From Erysipelotrichaceae bacterium (GTDB lineage: Bacteria > Bacillota_I > Bacilli_A > Erysipelotrichales > Coprobacillaceae): a DNA stretch of 47,805 nucleotides. Of this stretch, positions 38,792-47,805 are shown piece by piece. The notes below the pieces were generated by a model. The model did no database searches. It saw nothing but the letters and a program-made list of their open reading frames with translations, and was not told the DNA's origin. Position 1 is the stretch's first letter; the number at the start of each line of letters is the position of its first letter. Made by a program: the position numbers and the translations under genes. The DNA lies in assembly GCA_017633115.1 (NCBI GenBank), contig JAGBPZ010000017.1:1-47805 (forward strand), read 5' to 3'.

Positions 38792-40039
38792 ATGGCAACA
38801 GTATTACCATTTAGAGCAGTAAGACCTGATAGTAAAGTCGCTGATCAGGTTGCAGCCTTACCTTATGACGTTTACACACGTGAAAGTGCCAAACAGTATG
38901 TCATCGATAAGCCATTGTCGTTTTTAAATATTGATCGTCCAGAAACACAATTTCCTGATGGCTATGATATTTATGCACCAGAAGTTTATCAAAAAGCTAA
39001 TCAGCTTCTCCAATCACAGCGCAGTCAGAAAATTTATATTCAGGATCATCAGAAACACTACTATGTTTACGAATTGACAATGCAGGGCAGACGTCAGACA
39101 GGCATCGTTGCCTTATCATCAATTGATGATTATATCAATGATGTTTGTCGTAAACATGAGAATACCATTGAAGAAAAAGAGTTAGACCGTATCAACCATG
39201 TTGATGTGTGCTCAGCACAGACTGGTCCGATTTTCTTAGCTTATCGTGCTCAAAGAGCGATAGATCGCATCGTCAGAGAAGTCAAAAAACATCAATCAAT
39301 TTTTAATTTCGTCGCTGATGATGGCATTCGTCATCGTGGCTGGAAAGTTTCCGAAGAACAGACAGATGCTATTATGCGTGCTTTTGAAAAAGTTAAATGC
39401 ACATATATCGCAGATGGTCATCATCGTGCCATGTCAGCAGTGAAAGTTGGCCTTAAACGACGCGCAGCTCATCCTGATTATGATGGTACAGAAGAATTTA
39501 ACTATTTCTTATCCGTGTTATTCCCAGACAATCAGTTAAAAATCATGGATTATAACCGTTTTGTCAAAGATCTTAATGGCTTAACTGAAGAAGAATTTTT
39601 GAATCAGCTCAGTGAATCATTTACAGTCAATGAACTTCATGGCAAGCGTCACCCATTACAGAAATTTGATGTGACTATGTATCTGCATCATAAATGGTAT
39701 TTATTACGTGCAAAACCAGAAGTCATTGCTTCACGTGTTGGTAATGTTGTTGAAGAGCTGGATACATCACTGCTACAGGATGTTGTTCTCAAACCGATCC
39801 TTGGTATTGATGATCCGCGTACCGATAAACGCATTCAATTTGTAGGTGGAATTGAAGGCTTAGATGGCCTCACAAAACGTGTTAATGCAACCGTTGATGG
39901 CGTCGCTTTTGCGATGTATCCAACCAGTATTCAGGAGCTGTTTGAAGTAGCTGATGCACACCTGTTAATGCCACCAAAATCAACCTGGTTTGAGCCAAAA
40001 ATCAGAAGTGGATTATTCATTCACGAAATCGAAAGATAA
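38792..40039 (+). CDS. DUF1015 family protein
   Basis: 415 residues starting LPFRAVRPDSKVADQVAALPYDV, typical for DUF1015, with YIADGHHR, EEFNYFLSVLFPD and a C-terminal FVGGIEGL...DGVAFAMYPTS region. The family is common in anaerobes, sometimes beside serA genes; its activity is not known to me. Start at ATG 38792 behind GAGGGGGAAC. It is followed by a terminator. Confidence 0.93.
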   Translation: MATVLPFRAVRPDSKVADQVAALPYDVYTRESAKQYVIDKPLSFLNIDRPETQFPDGYDIYAPEVYQKANQLLQSQRSQKIYIQDHQKHYYVYELTMQGRRQTGIVALSSIDDYINDVCRKHENTIEEKELDRINHVDVCSAQTGPIFLAYRAQRAIDRIVREVKKHQSIFNFVADDGIRHRGWKVSEEQTDAIMRAFEKVKCTYIADGHHRAMSAVKVGLKRRAAHPDYDGTEEFNYFLSVLFPDNQLKIMDYNRFVKDLNGLTEEEFLNQLSESFTVNELHGKRHPLQKFDVTMYLHHKWYLLRAKPEVIASRVGNVVEELDTSLLQDVVLKPILGIDDPRTDKRIQFVGGIEGLDGLTKRVNATVDGVAFAMYPTSIQELFEVADAHLLMPPKSTWFEPKIRSGLFIHEIER

Positions 40040-40049
40040 AGCAAAATAG

Positions 40050-40098
40050 AATGCCAGCAGGCTATGGAAATCATCGCTTTTCTGCCTCTGGCATTTTT
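40050..40098 (+). terminator. Terminator after the DUF1015 gene
   Basis: AATGCCAG (40050-40057) with CTGGCATT (40088-40095), an inner AGGC/GCCT stem, then Ts. Confidence 0.8.
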
Positions 40099-40222
40099 AA
40101 TATTTACATGATAATTCGTAATAAATTCGCATTTTCATGACATTGTTCATTTCTCGAAAATGACAATTGTAAATTAAAATCGACAAATCAAAAATTCGAT
40201 TTTCAAATTATTTAAATCGAAG

Positions 40223-40295
40223 TTCTTAAATAACTCTTAAAAGTATGGTACTTTTCAAAGAAAGCGTTGACATTTGACATTAAAGAAATTATACT
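40223..40295 (+). promoter_or_regulatory. PTS IIC promoter with stacked operators
   Basis: TTGACA (40267-40272), 17 bp, TATACT (40290-40295). Upstream lie CTTAAA-N5-CTTAAA (40225-40241), the perfect palindrome AAAAGTA-TGG-TACTTTT (40239-40255) and a cre-like AGAAAGCGTTGACA (40259-40272, 13 of 14) over the -35. A weaker inverted repeat AAAATCGA...TCGATTTT (40177-40204) is further upstream. Confidence 0.7.
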
Positions 40296-40330
40296 AAAGT
40301 TGTCGAAAATATTTTAAGGGAGGAAAAAAT

Positions 40331-41689
40331 ATGGATGCTTTATCTGAAGTACTAGGTCGTGCTGGTGCTTGGGCAGGTCAGAACAAATACTTGTCAGCAA
40401 TCAAAAACGGCTTCCAGAACTTCATGCCAGCTACAATTTCAGGTGCAGTTGGCGTTCTGTGGACTAACGTATTAGTCAACTCTTCTACAGGTTTAGGTGC
40501 TTTCTTTAAACCTATCATGGCATTACAGGTTGTTAACCCAATCTTCGCTGCAATGCAGTATGCTACTATCTCATGTATCACTATCGGTGTAACTATGTTA
40601 GTTGCTAACGAAATCGCTCAGGCTAATGGCGAAACTGGTGCTTATCCAGCATTAGTTGGTTTCTTATTATGGTTAATGGTAACTCCAACTTCTTTTGATG
40701 CAGTTACTACATTAGGCATGGCTGATTACGTTGATTCAGCTAAAATGGCTGCAGACGGTGCAAGCTTCTCTTACTCAGGTATTATGAGCGGCTACACTGG
40801 CGCAACTGGTCTTTTCACTGGTTTGATCATCGCTCTTGTTGGTATGGAACTTTACAATGTATTCAGAAAGATGGATGCATTAAAAATCAAGATGCCTGAT
40901 CAGGTACCTCCAGGTGTTGCTCGTGCGTTCGAAGTATTGATCCCAACTGCAATCACTATGATCGTTGTTGGTGCTGTTGGTTTAATCGTTCAGTTAGTAA
41001 CTGGCGCTGAATTAAACGCTTTAATCTACAACTCAGTACAGAAACCATTACAGTCTATCATCGGTTCTAACATCGTTGCAGTATGTATCATGTACGTAAT
41101 CATCATGTTATTCTGGTGCGTAGGTATTCATGGTAACAACATGGTATCAGCTGTTAAAGAACCTATCTTCCGTCCATTACTTTATGAAAACGTTGCAGTT
41201 TACGCAGCAGGCGGTCGTGGATCTGAAATCCCTAACATCTTGAACTTAACAGAACTTCAGATGATGGGTGAATTCGGTGGTTCTGGTGTAACAATCGGTT
41301 TAGTTATCGCAATCTTCATCTTCGGTAAACGTGAAGAAAACAGAACTATCGCTGGTATCTCATTAGTTGCAGGTTTATTCAACATCAACGAAACTATGAC
41401 ATTTGGTATCCCTCTAGTATTGAACCCAATCTTAGACATTCCATTTATCTTAGCTCCAGTTATTACTGAAATCGTTGGTTACATCTTAATCTCTATCGGT
41501 ATCTGTCCAAAGATCGTTATCGAAGTACCTTGGACAATGCCTCCAGTATTATTCGGTTTCGTTGCTACAGGTGGTAACATCATGGGTGCTTTAACTCAGT
41601 TAGTATTAATCGCTTTAACTGTAGTTATCTACACTCCATTCTTACTTGCATACGAAGCAGAACAGAACAGAGAATCTGCAGAAATGTAA
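40331..41689 (+). CDS. PTS system, cellobiose/lactose-family IIC component (CelB type)
   Basis: 452 residues with about ten membrane helices and the family signatures GIHGNNMVSAV and NINETMTFGIPLVLNPI. It imports a beta-glucoside or related disaccharide with phosphorylation. No IIA or IIB gene is next to it, so these must be encoded elsewhere. Codons are strongly biased (many AAC, ATC, GTT and TTA), suggesting high expression. GGGAGG precedes ATG 40331. The phospho-beta-glucosidase gene 3 kb downstream is a natural partner. Confidence 0.95.
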   Translation: MDALSEVLGRAGAWAGQNKYLSAIKNGFQNFMPATISGAVGVLWTNVLVNSSTGLGAFFKPIMALQVVNPIFAAMQYATISCITIGVTMLVANEIAQANGETGAYPALVGFLLWLMVTPTSFDAVTTLGMADYVDSAKMAADGASFSYSGIMSGYTGATGLFTGLIIALVGMELYNVFRKMDALKIKMPDQVPPGVARAFEVLIPTAITMIVVGAVGLIVQLVTGAELNALIYNSVQKPLQSIIGSNIVAVCIMYVIIMLFWCVGIHGNNMVSAVKEPIFRPLLYENVAVYAAGGRGSEIPNILNLTELQMMGEFGGSGVTIGLVIAIFIFGKREENRTIAGISLVAGLFNINETMTFGIPLVLNPILDIPFILAPVITEIVGYILISIGICPKIVIEVPWTMPPVLFGFVATGGNIMGALTQLVLIALTVVIYTPFLLAYEAEQNRESAEM

Positions 41690-41711
41690 TTATTGGAAAT
41701 CGACAAAAATT

Positions 41712-41735
41712 GGAAGGCCTAGCCTTCCTTTTTTT
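41712..41735 (+). terminator. Terminator of the PTS IIC gene
   Basis: GGAAGGC (41712-41718), loop CTA, GCCTTCC (41722-41728), seven Ts. Confidence 0.92.
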
Positions 41736-41736
41736 A

Positions 41737-41765
41737 TTGTTTATTAAAACGTTATCGTGTATAAT
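41737..41765 (+). promoter_or_regulatory. Promoter of the PH-like membrane protein gene
   Basis: TTGTTT (41737-41742), 17 bp, TATAAT (41760-41765) with a TG before the -10. Confidence 0.65.
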
Positions 41766-41795
41766 GTGGGGGTATGCAAAAGGAGTTGTAAAGTT

Positions 41796-42350
41796 ATGAG
41801 ACAAGAGTTCAAGGTTAAACCAAATCTGGCAGTAGGTATTTTCTTGACAGCCCTCACCGGCGTTATGATTTTTTATATCGCGGAATATTTTGCAGGTATC
41901 GTTACATTAGGCTATGTTTTAGTTGATGTAGTTTTCATGATCTTCATGTATTTGTATTTCCTGGGATGTCGTCCTTATGTTTATATTGTTGAGAACAAGA
42001 AAATCATTTCTAAGAATAGATTGTTTGGTGATAAGACAGTTGATTTAATGCGTTGTGAAGTCATCACAGATGCAGTATCACGTTTAGCTGACTTAGTCAC
42101 TCGTCCTCATGCAATTGAAATCTATGATGAAGCTAAAAAGAGACATAAATATTTCCCTGCAGATCCAGTTGGTTTTACAGGTGCTGTTGTTGCCAGCAAC
42201 AAACGTATCCACTGTACAGTCGCAGCTTATACAGACGTACACAGATCAATTGAAAAGCGTCAGCGTCGTGAACGCAGACGTCAACAGCGTGCCGACTATA
42301 ACAATACCGAGACTGCAAATAACGGTTCATCAAGAAAACGTAGAAGATAA
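41796..42350 (+). CDS. Two-helix membrane protein with bacterial PH-like domain
   Basis: The start is ATG 41796, 10 nt after AGGAG; the upstream frame is outside the transcript. The 184-residue product has two membrane helices (about 13-32 and 36-56), a beta-rich cytoplasmic part of bacterial PH type (PYVYIVENKKIISKNRLFG, VDLMRCEVI, FPADPVGFTGAV) and a highly basic tail (EKRQRRERRRQQR and SSRKRRR). The tail could bind RNA or acidic lipid. Function unknown. Confidence 0.8.
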   Translation: MRQEFKVKPNLAVGIFLTALTGVMIFYIAEYFAGIVTLGYVLVDVVFMIFMYLYFLGCRPYVYIVENKKIISKNRLFGDKTVDLMRCEVITDAVSRLADLVTRPHAIEIYDEAKKRHKYFPADPVGFTGAVVASNKRIHCTVAAYTDVHRSIEKRQRRERRRQQRADYNNTETANNGSSRKRRR

Positions 42351-42374
42351 GAGTACCTCACGTACTCTTTTTTT
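42351..42374 (+). terminator. Terminator after the PH-like gene
   Basis: GAGTAC (42351-42356), loop CTCAC, GTACTC (42362-42367), seven Ts. Confidence 0.85.
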
Positions 42375-42386
42375 CATATGTTGATA

Positions 42387-42415
42387 TAGACAATAAACTG
42401 TGAAATTGATAAAAT
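42387..42415 (+). promoter_or_regulatory. Promoter of the glutamine synthetase gene
   Basis: TAGACA (42387-42392), 17 bp, TAAAAT (42410-42415); the leader is about 19 nt. Confidence 0.65.
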
Positions 42416-42440
42416 ACAGACATTAAAAGGGGGCTCTTAT

Positions 42441-44522
42441 ATGGAAATGAAAGAATTACTTGAAGACTATGGTTGTCTGACTTTCAGCGATCATGTCATG
42501 AAAGAACGTATCCCAAAATCTACCTATAAAGCATTCCACGAATCACTCGATAAAGGCGAAGCTTTAAGTCGTGAAACGGCAACAATCATTGCCAACGCTA
42601 TGAAGTTATGGGCAATTGAACTGGGTGCTACTCACTTCACACACTGGTTTACACCAATGACTGGTTTAACTGCTGAAAAGCATGATGCATTCTTAGAACC
42701 TGAAGGCAGCAAAGCAACATTAGAATTCAGTGGTAAGACATTACGTAAAGGTGAACCTGATGCTTCAAGTTTTCCAAGTGGTGGCTTGCGTGCAACTTTT
42801 GAAGCCCGTGGTTATACGGCCTGGGATTGTACCTCACCTGCATTTGTCAAAGACGGTACACTCTATATTCCAACATTATTCTGTTCTTATACAGGAGAAG
42901 CACTTGATAAGAAAACACCATTATTACGTTCAGTTGATGCCCTAAGTAAATCTGCAGTCAACCTGTTACCTCTTATTGGTGTTGAAGGCGTGACTAAAGT
43001 CAGCGCTTCTGTTGGTGCTGAACAGGAATATTTCCTCGTTGATGATAGATTCTACCAGAAACGTATGGACTTACGTTTAGCAGGACGTACGCTCTATGGT
43101 GCCTTAGCACCAAAAGGCCAGGAACTTGATGACCATTACTTTGGTTCAATCAAACGTAAAGTCGGATCATTTATGCGTGAACTGGATGATACGCTCTGGA
43201 AATATGGTATTCCATCAAAAACAAAACATAATGAAGCAGCTCCTGCACAGCATGAAGTGGCTTGTGTTTATACAAAGGCAAACATCACATGTGACAACAA
43301 TCATCTATTGATGATGCTAGCTAAAGATATCGCTAAAAAACATGGCTTAAGATGCCTTCTTCATGAAAAACCATTTGCGGGCGTAAATGGTTCTGGTAAA
43401 CACAACAACTGGTCAATTACCACAAATACGGGTATCAATTTATTTGATCCTGGTGATAATCCTGCAAACAATCTGCCATTCCTCGCAATGCTTGCATGTA
43501 CGATCAAAGGTATTGATGAATATGCAGAATTATTACGTATGTCTGCAGCAAGTGCAGGTAATGACCATCGTTTAGGTGCTAATGAAGCACCACCAGCCAT
43601 CATGTCAATCTTCTTAGGTGAAGACTTGGAAAACATCGTCAACAGTATTATCAATGATGTTGAAGTGACAAACAATTCAATGGACCGTTTTGAAACTGGT
43701 GTCTCTGTTGTACCTACTTTTTCTAAAGATACAACTGACCGTAACAGAACATCTCCATTTGCCTTCACTGGTAATAAATTCGAATTCCGTGCTGTTGGTG
43801 CCTCACAGTCAATTGCTGGTCCTAATACGATTCTTAATACCATTCTTGCTGAAGAAATGGATCAGATGGCTGCCGCTATTGAAAATGGCGAAACACCTAT
43901 GGCAGTGATCAAGAGATTCTTTAAAGATCATCAGCGTATTATCTTCAATGGTGATGGTTATTCTAAAGAATGGGAAGAAGAAGCTAAAAGAAGAGGTCTT
44001 CCTAACAAGAAGAATACAGTTGATGCTTTAGATTGTCTGTTGAATGAAGACTTTATTGAAATGTTTGCTCGTCATGATGTCTATTCTAAAATCGAATTAG
44101 AATCACGTTATGACATCTTGATGAATGGCTATATTAAAATCATTCAGGTTGAAGCTTTGACGATGCTGAAGATGGCTCGTAATGAACTTTATCCTGCAGT
44201 TAGCCGTTATATCAACAAGCAGGCGGAAACTGCTAAACATCTTGAAGATATTGGTATTGCCAACGATTTCATGAAAGAAGAAGTAGGCGATTTAGCACGC
44301 TATGCATCCTGGATGTATAATGAAATGCAGTATCTTGATAAAGCGATCAGCTATGCTAAGAGTATTCCTGACAATCACCTGAAACTCAAGGCAAGTCGTT
44401 ATCGTGATGATGTCCTTGTTTCAATGAATCGTTTAAGAGAAACAGCAGACCGTTTAGAAACACTTGTTGATTCAGCTGAATGGCCAATTCCAGATTATGT
44501 TGATTTAATGTTTGGCATTTAA
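42441..44522 (+). CDS. glnN: Glutamine synthetase type III
   Basis: 693 residues, the normal size of the type III (GlnN) enzyme. Motifs include FPSGGLRATFEARGYTAWD, GAEQEYFLVD (metal site), HNEAAPAQHEVACVY, FAGVNGSGKHNNWS and GNDHRLGANEAPPAIMS. It makes glutamine from glutamate, ammonia and ATP as a dodecamer. The start at ATG 42441 follows AAAAGGGGG. Type I GlnA and GlnR are not nearby, so regulation by nitrogen is unclear from this window. Confidence 0.97.
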   Translation: MEMKELLEDYGCLTFSDHVMKERIPKSTYKAFHESLDKGEALSRETATIIANAMKLWAIELGATHFTHWFTPMTGLTAEKHDAFLEPEGSKATLEFSGKTLRKGEPDASSFPSGGLRATFEARGYTAWDCTSPAFVKDGTLYIPTLFCSYTGEALDKKTPLLRSVDALSKSAVNLLPLIGVEGVTKVSASVGAEQEYFLVDDRFYQKRMDLRLAGRTLYGALAPKGQELDDHYFGSIKRKVGSFMRELDDTLWKYGIPSKTKHNEAAPAQHEVACVYTKANITCDNNHLLMMLAKDIAKKHGLRCLLHEKPFAGVNGSGKHNNWSITTNTGINLFDPGDNPANNLPFLAMLACTIKGIDEYAELLRMSAASAGNDHRLGANEAPPAIMSIFLGEDLENIVNSIINDVEVTNNSMDRFETGVSVVPTFSKDTTDRNRTSPFAFTGNKFEFRAVGASQSIAGPNTILNTILAEEMDQMAAAIENGETPMAVIKRFFKDHQRIIFNGDGYSKEWEEEAKRRGLPNKKNTVDALDCLLNEDFIEMFARHDVYSKIELESRYDILMNGYIKIIQVEALTMLKMARNELYPAVSRYINKQAETAKHLEDIGIANDFMKEEVGDLARYASWMYNEMQYLDKAISYAKSIPDNHLKLKASRYRDDVLVSMNRLRETADRLETLVDSAEWPIPDYVDLMFGI

Positions 44523-44532
44523 ATACTCATTA

Positions 44533-44560
44533 ACTGTTGTCCTTAGGGGCAACAGTTTTT
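44533..44560 (+). terminator. Terminator after the glutamine synthetase gene
   Basis: ACTGTTG (44533-44539) pairs with CAACAGT (44550-44556), followed by Ts. Confidence 0.85.
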
Positions 44561-44591
44561 CTTTGCTTCAATCTCAAATTAGGAGTAAATA

Positions 44592-46105
<1,514 letters not shown>

Positions 46106-46114
46106 TAACTCCTT

Positions 46115-46138
46115 AAAGATCCGCTTCGGCGGATTTTT
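46115..46138 (+). terminator. Terminator of the phospho-glucosidase gene
   Basis: TCCGC-TTCG-GCGGA (46120-46133) with stable tetraloop, then five Ts. Confidence 0.88.
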
Positions 46139-46144
46139 AAGTAC

Positions 46145-46169
46145 AAAAAAATGGAAGCCAACGCTTCCA
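46145..46169 (-). terminator. Terminator of the FNT gene
   Basis: TGGAAGC (46152-46158) and GCTTCCA (46163-46169); seven As at 46145-46151 are a T-run on the minus strand. Confidence 0.88.
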
Positions 46170-46176
46170 TAAAGGC

Positions 46177-46737
46177 TTATTCTTTTGTCAAGAACGAGCA
46201 AAGTAATGATCCTGCAAAATTACCCAGCACACAAATGATGATTGTCATTGAAAAAGTCTGAGCGACACCACAGGTAATGATATTGGCGATACAGTGCTGG
46301 AAACCTGCAAAGATAAATAGTGGTACACCAACTAAAATACCTAAACGGGTACCATTGCGATAGAGCTTCACAGCAACATACATGACAATACCACAGAAGA
46401 CGGATTTGATGAAAAAGGCAATGCCCATATCCCAACTAGCTACTTTTTCTGCAGCAGCAGCGATTAAATCGTTGTTGAGATAACCACCGGCATATCCTGC
46501 AATGTAACCTGCAACAAGATTTGTCACTAAAATCACAATTAAATCCTGAAGAGGAATTTTATCTTCAAGCCAGAATCCACATTTGCCGGTAAATAAATTG
46601 AGCTTCAAATCACAAACGGCTAATAAGCCTAATGCAAATAAGAATGGGCCAAGTGGCTGACCAACCTTTAATAAAACCAATGATCCCAAAGCAATCATTA
46701 AAGCGGCACCTGCACTTTTTCTTATAGTATCTAACAC
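46177..46737 (-). CDS. Compact formate/nitrite transporter (FNT) family channel
   Basis: 186 residues starting at GTG 46737 behind GAGGTGAGG. Membrane helices include KSAGAALMIALGSLVLLKVG, FLFALGLLAVCDLKLNLFTGK (family NLFTGK motif), LIVILVTNLVAGYIAGYAGG, FFIKSVFCGIVMYVAVKLY and FIFAGFQHCIANII (family GFxHxxAN motif). The protein is much shorter than FocA (about 280), with loops and ends reduced, but no frameshift is seen. It would move formate or another small anion and fits a formate-producing anaerobe. Confidence 0.9.
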   Translation of the reverse strand: MLDTIRKSAGAALMIALGSLVLLKVGQPLGPFLFALGLLAVCDLKLNLFTGKCGFWLEDKIPLQDLIVILVTNLVAGYIAGYAGGYLNNDLIAAAAEKVASWDMGIAFFIKSVFCGIVMYVAVKLYRNGTRLGILVGVPLFIFAGFQHCIANIITCGVAQTFSMTIIICVLGNFAGSLLCSFLTKE

Positions 46738-46793
46738 TTACCTCACCTCGTGACACAATATATCAAACTCATCCATAAAAGAAAAGAGTAAAT

Positions 46794-46821
46794 TTGAAAT
46801 TTCTGACAATAGGCATATAAT
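46794..46821 (+). promoter_or_regulatory. Promoter giving a leaderless vanZ-like mRNA
   Basis: TTGAAA (46794-46799), 16 bp, TATAAT (46816-46821). The ATG is at 46828, about where transcription should start, and no ribosome site is visible. Confidence 0.6.
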
Positions 46822-46827
46822 AAACCT

Positions 46828-47259
46828 ATGAAAACGAAGAAACTATCAAAACGTATCATGGCTTATATACCATCACTAATCATGCTGAGTATCATTTTTG
46901 GCTTTTCATCTCAAAATGGCGCTTCATCAGGGCATCTCTCGGCGGTATTATTTGATTATTGTGATTATTTCCTGCATTTGCCGATTTCAAGAGATTTAGG
47001 GATCGTAATCATTCGTAAAGCAGCTCATATGAGTGAATTTGCTTTATTGACGCTCACGCTAGATTATGCTCTGTATCAAAATGACCATGAACATATACAA
47101 TTGAAAGCCTTACTACTGTGTCTATTGTTTGCCTGTCTCGATGAATGGCATCAGACCTTTGTGACTGGCAGGACTGGCTTATTGACGGATGTTCTCATAG
47201 ATACGAGTGGTGGGTTATTGACACAAATGATCTACACAATCAAAAAAACACTGACTTAG
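46828..47259 (+). CDS. VanZ family protein
   Basis: 143 residues with about three to four membrane helices and the VanZ signatures RKAAHMSEFALLT and DEWHQTFVTGRTG. Some members give low-level teicoplanin resistance; most have unknown roles in the envelope. Its messenger probably starts at or next to the ATG. It converges with the right-hand ABC-F gene. Confidence 0.92.
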   Translation: MKTKKLSKRIMAYIPSLIMLSIIFGFSSQNGASSGHLSAVLFDYCDYFLHLPISRDLGIVIIRKAAHMSEFALLTLTLDYALYQNDHEHIQLKALLLCLLFACLDEWHQTFVTGRTGLLTDVLIDTSGGLLTQMIYTIKKTLT

Positions 47260-47278
47260 CTGCCAGTGTTTTTTTTAT
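47246..47278. terminator. Bidirectional terminator of VanZ and ABC-F genes
   Basis: AAACACTG (47246-47253) pairs with CAGTGTTT (47264-47271); it overlaps the ends of both genes. Confidence 0.8.
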
Positions 47279-47805
47279 TGGAGCATCATCCACTCTTCCA
47301 TGAGCGTTTCCTGTTCTAAATTGAGATCTTCAATTTCCTCAACGAGTGCATTATAACGTACATAATCATTAATAACTTCTTCAGTTGTCAATTCTTCCTG
47401 TCTACGACTGATCAGATCATCGAGTTTGGCAATATCATCTTCCAGCTTCTTGATCTTGTTTTTAAGTTTACGGTCCTGTGACAACTGTTTTTTGGTATTA
47501 AGATAGTCACTGTTGTCTTTTGTATTAGATCCTTTTTGTGGACGGATAGCCAGATAGTCATCGTAGTTACCCATGATGGTTGAGGCACCATGTTGATCTA
47601 AGGCAACGATTTTTGTTGCCAGCTTGTTGATAAAGTAACGGTCATGACTGATAAAAAGAATGGTACCCGGAAAATCATACAATGCATCTTCAAGAACTTC
47701 TTTTGATTGAATATCAAGATGGTTAGTAGGTTCATCAAGAATCAGGAAGTTGGCTTTGTTAAGAAGCAATTTGATTAAAATAACACGTCCTTTTTCGCCA
47801 CCTGA
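47275..47805 (-). CDS. ABC-F family ATPase, C-terminal part (cut by window edge)
   Basis: The frame runs from the right edge: the first residues are SGGEKGRVILIKLL (signature motif), then FLILDEPTNHLD (Walker B), SHDRYFINKLATKIV (H-switch) and a charged coiled coil of about 80 residues at the C-terminus (KNKIKKLEDDIAKLDDLI). These are the second ABC domain and tail of an ABC-F protein of the YdiF/Uup kind. It is a different gene from the one at the left edge. The internal TTG at 47769 is not a real start. Confidence 0.93.
   Translation of the reverse strand, partial: SGGEKGRVILIKLLLNKANFLILDEPTNHLDIQSKEVLEDALYDFPGTILFISHDRYFINKLATKIVALDQHGASTIMGNYDDYLAIRPQKGSNTKDNSDYLNTKKQLSQDRKLKNKIKKLEDDIAKLDDLISRRQEELTTEEVINDYVRYNALVEEIEDLNLEQETLMEEWMMLQ

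Noticed and set aside
46177-46737. FNT gene as a pseudogene
   Set aside because: It has a start with a ribosome site, an intact frame, family motifs and its own terminator; short but apparently functional.

Overview
The window is AT-rich DNA with strong AGGAGG-type ribosome binding sites, TTGACA/TATAAT promoters and rho-independent terminators, typical of a low-GC Firmicute (Bacillota). A desulfoferrodoxin, a type III glutamine synthetase, a class A PBP, an orphan cellobiose-type PTS IIC with a GH1 phospho-glucosidase, and a SirTM/zinc-macrodomain pair suggest a fermentative gut anaerobe, perhaps of the Erysipelotrichia. That placement is inference; no rRNA is present. The window is cut inside an ABC-F gene at each end.

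Left part (1-10 kb): ABC-F (partial), a DUF6930-like gene, tRNA-Thr, then a compact operon of an Rrf2 repressor, a flavin/ferredoxin protein, a zinc-dependent ADP-ribose hydrolase (Zn-Macro) and a class M ADP-ribosylating sirtuin. A small orphan transcription unit, tRNA-Arg, a YkuK-like protein and a second, deacylase-type sirtuin follow. Next come an unassigned structured RNA, a Cro/C1-type regulator, a second Rrf2 gene, superoxide reductase and a hybrid histidine kinase.

Middle (10-30 kb): TrmH-family methyltransferase plus HAD phosphatase; MarR plus a lectin-fold protein; tRNA-Trp; a rhodanese-like protein without its cysteine plus a HAD; PBP1A; a second candidate small RNA; pckA; YbaK; TetR and RpiR regulators. 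A two-component system is followed by a membrane-anchored clostripain-type protease and three alpha/beta-hydrolase-like genes, each of which has lost the nucleophile serine.

Right part (30-47.8 kb): a lipoprotein barnase, barstar and a MIF-type tautomerase in one operon; an NlpC/P60 endopeptidase; an AI-2E family transporter; about 690 bp without a gene that carries two promoters overlapped by cre-like sites and ends in a small RNA with a C-rich terminator loop; an LRR-HAD-HAD operon; AlaX; DUF1015; PTS IIC; a PH-like membrane protein; glutamine synthetase III; 6-phospho-beta-glucosidase; a compact FNT channel; VanZ.

Two themes link the genes. One is redox and NAD chemistry (two Rrf2 regulators, Fe-S/flavin protein, two sirtuins, Zn-Macro, superoxide reductase). 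The other is carbon control: cre-like sites lie at pckA, the PTS IIC gene, the phospho-glucosidase gene and both putative RNA promoters.
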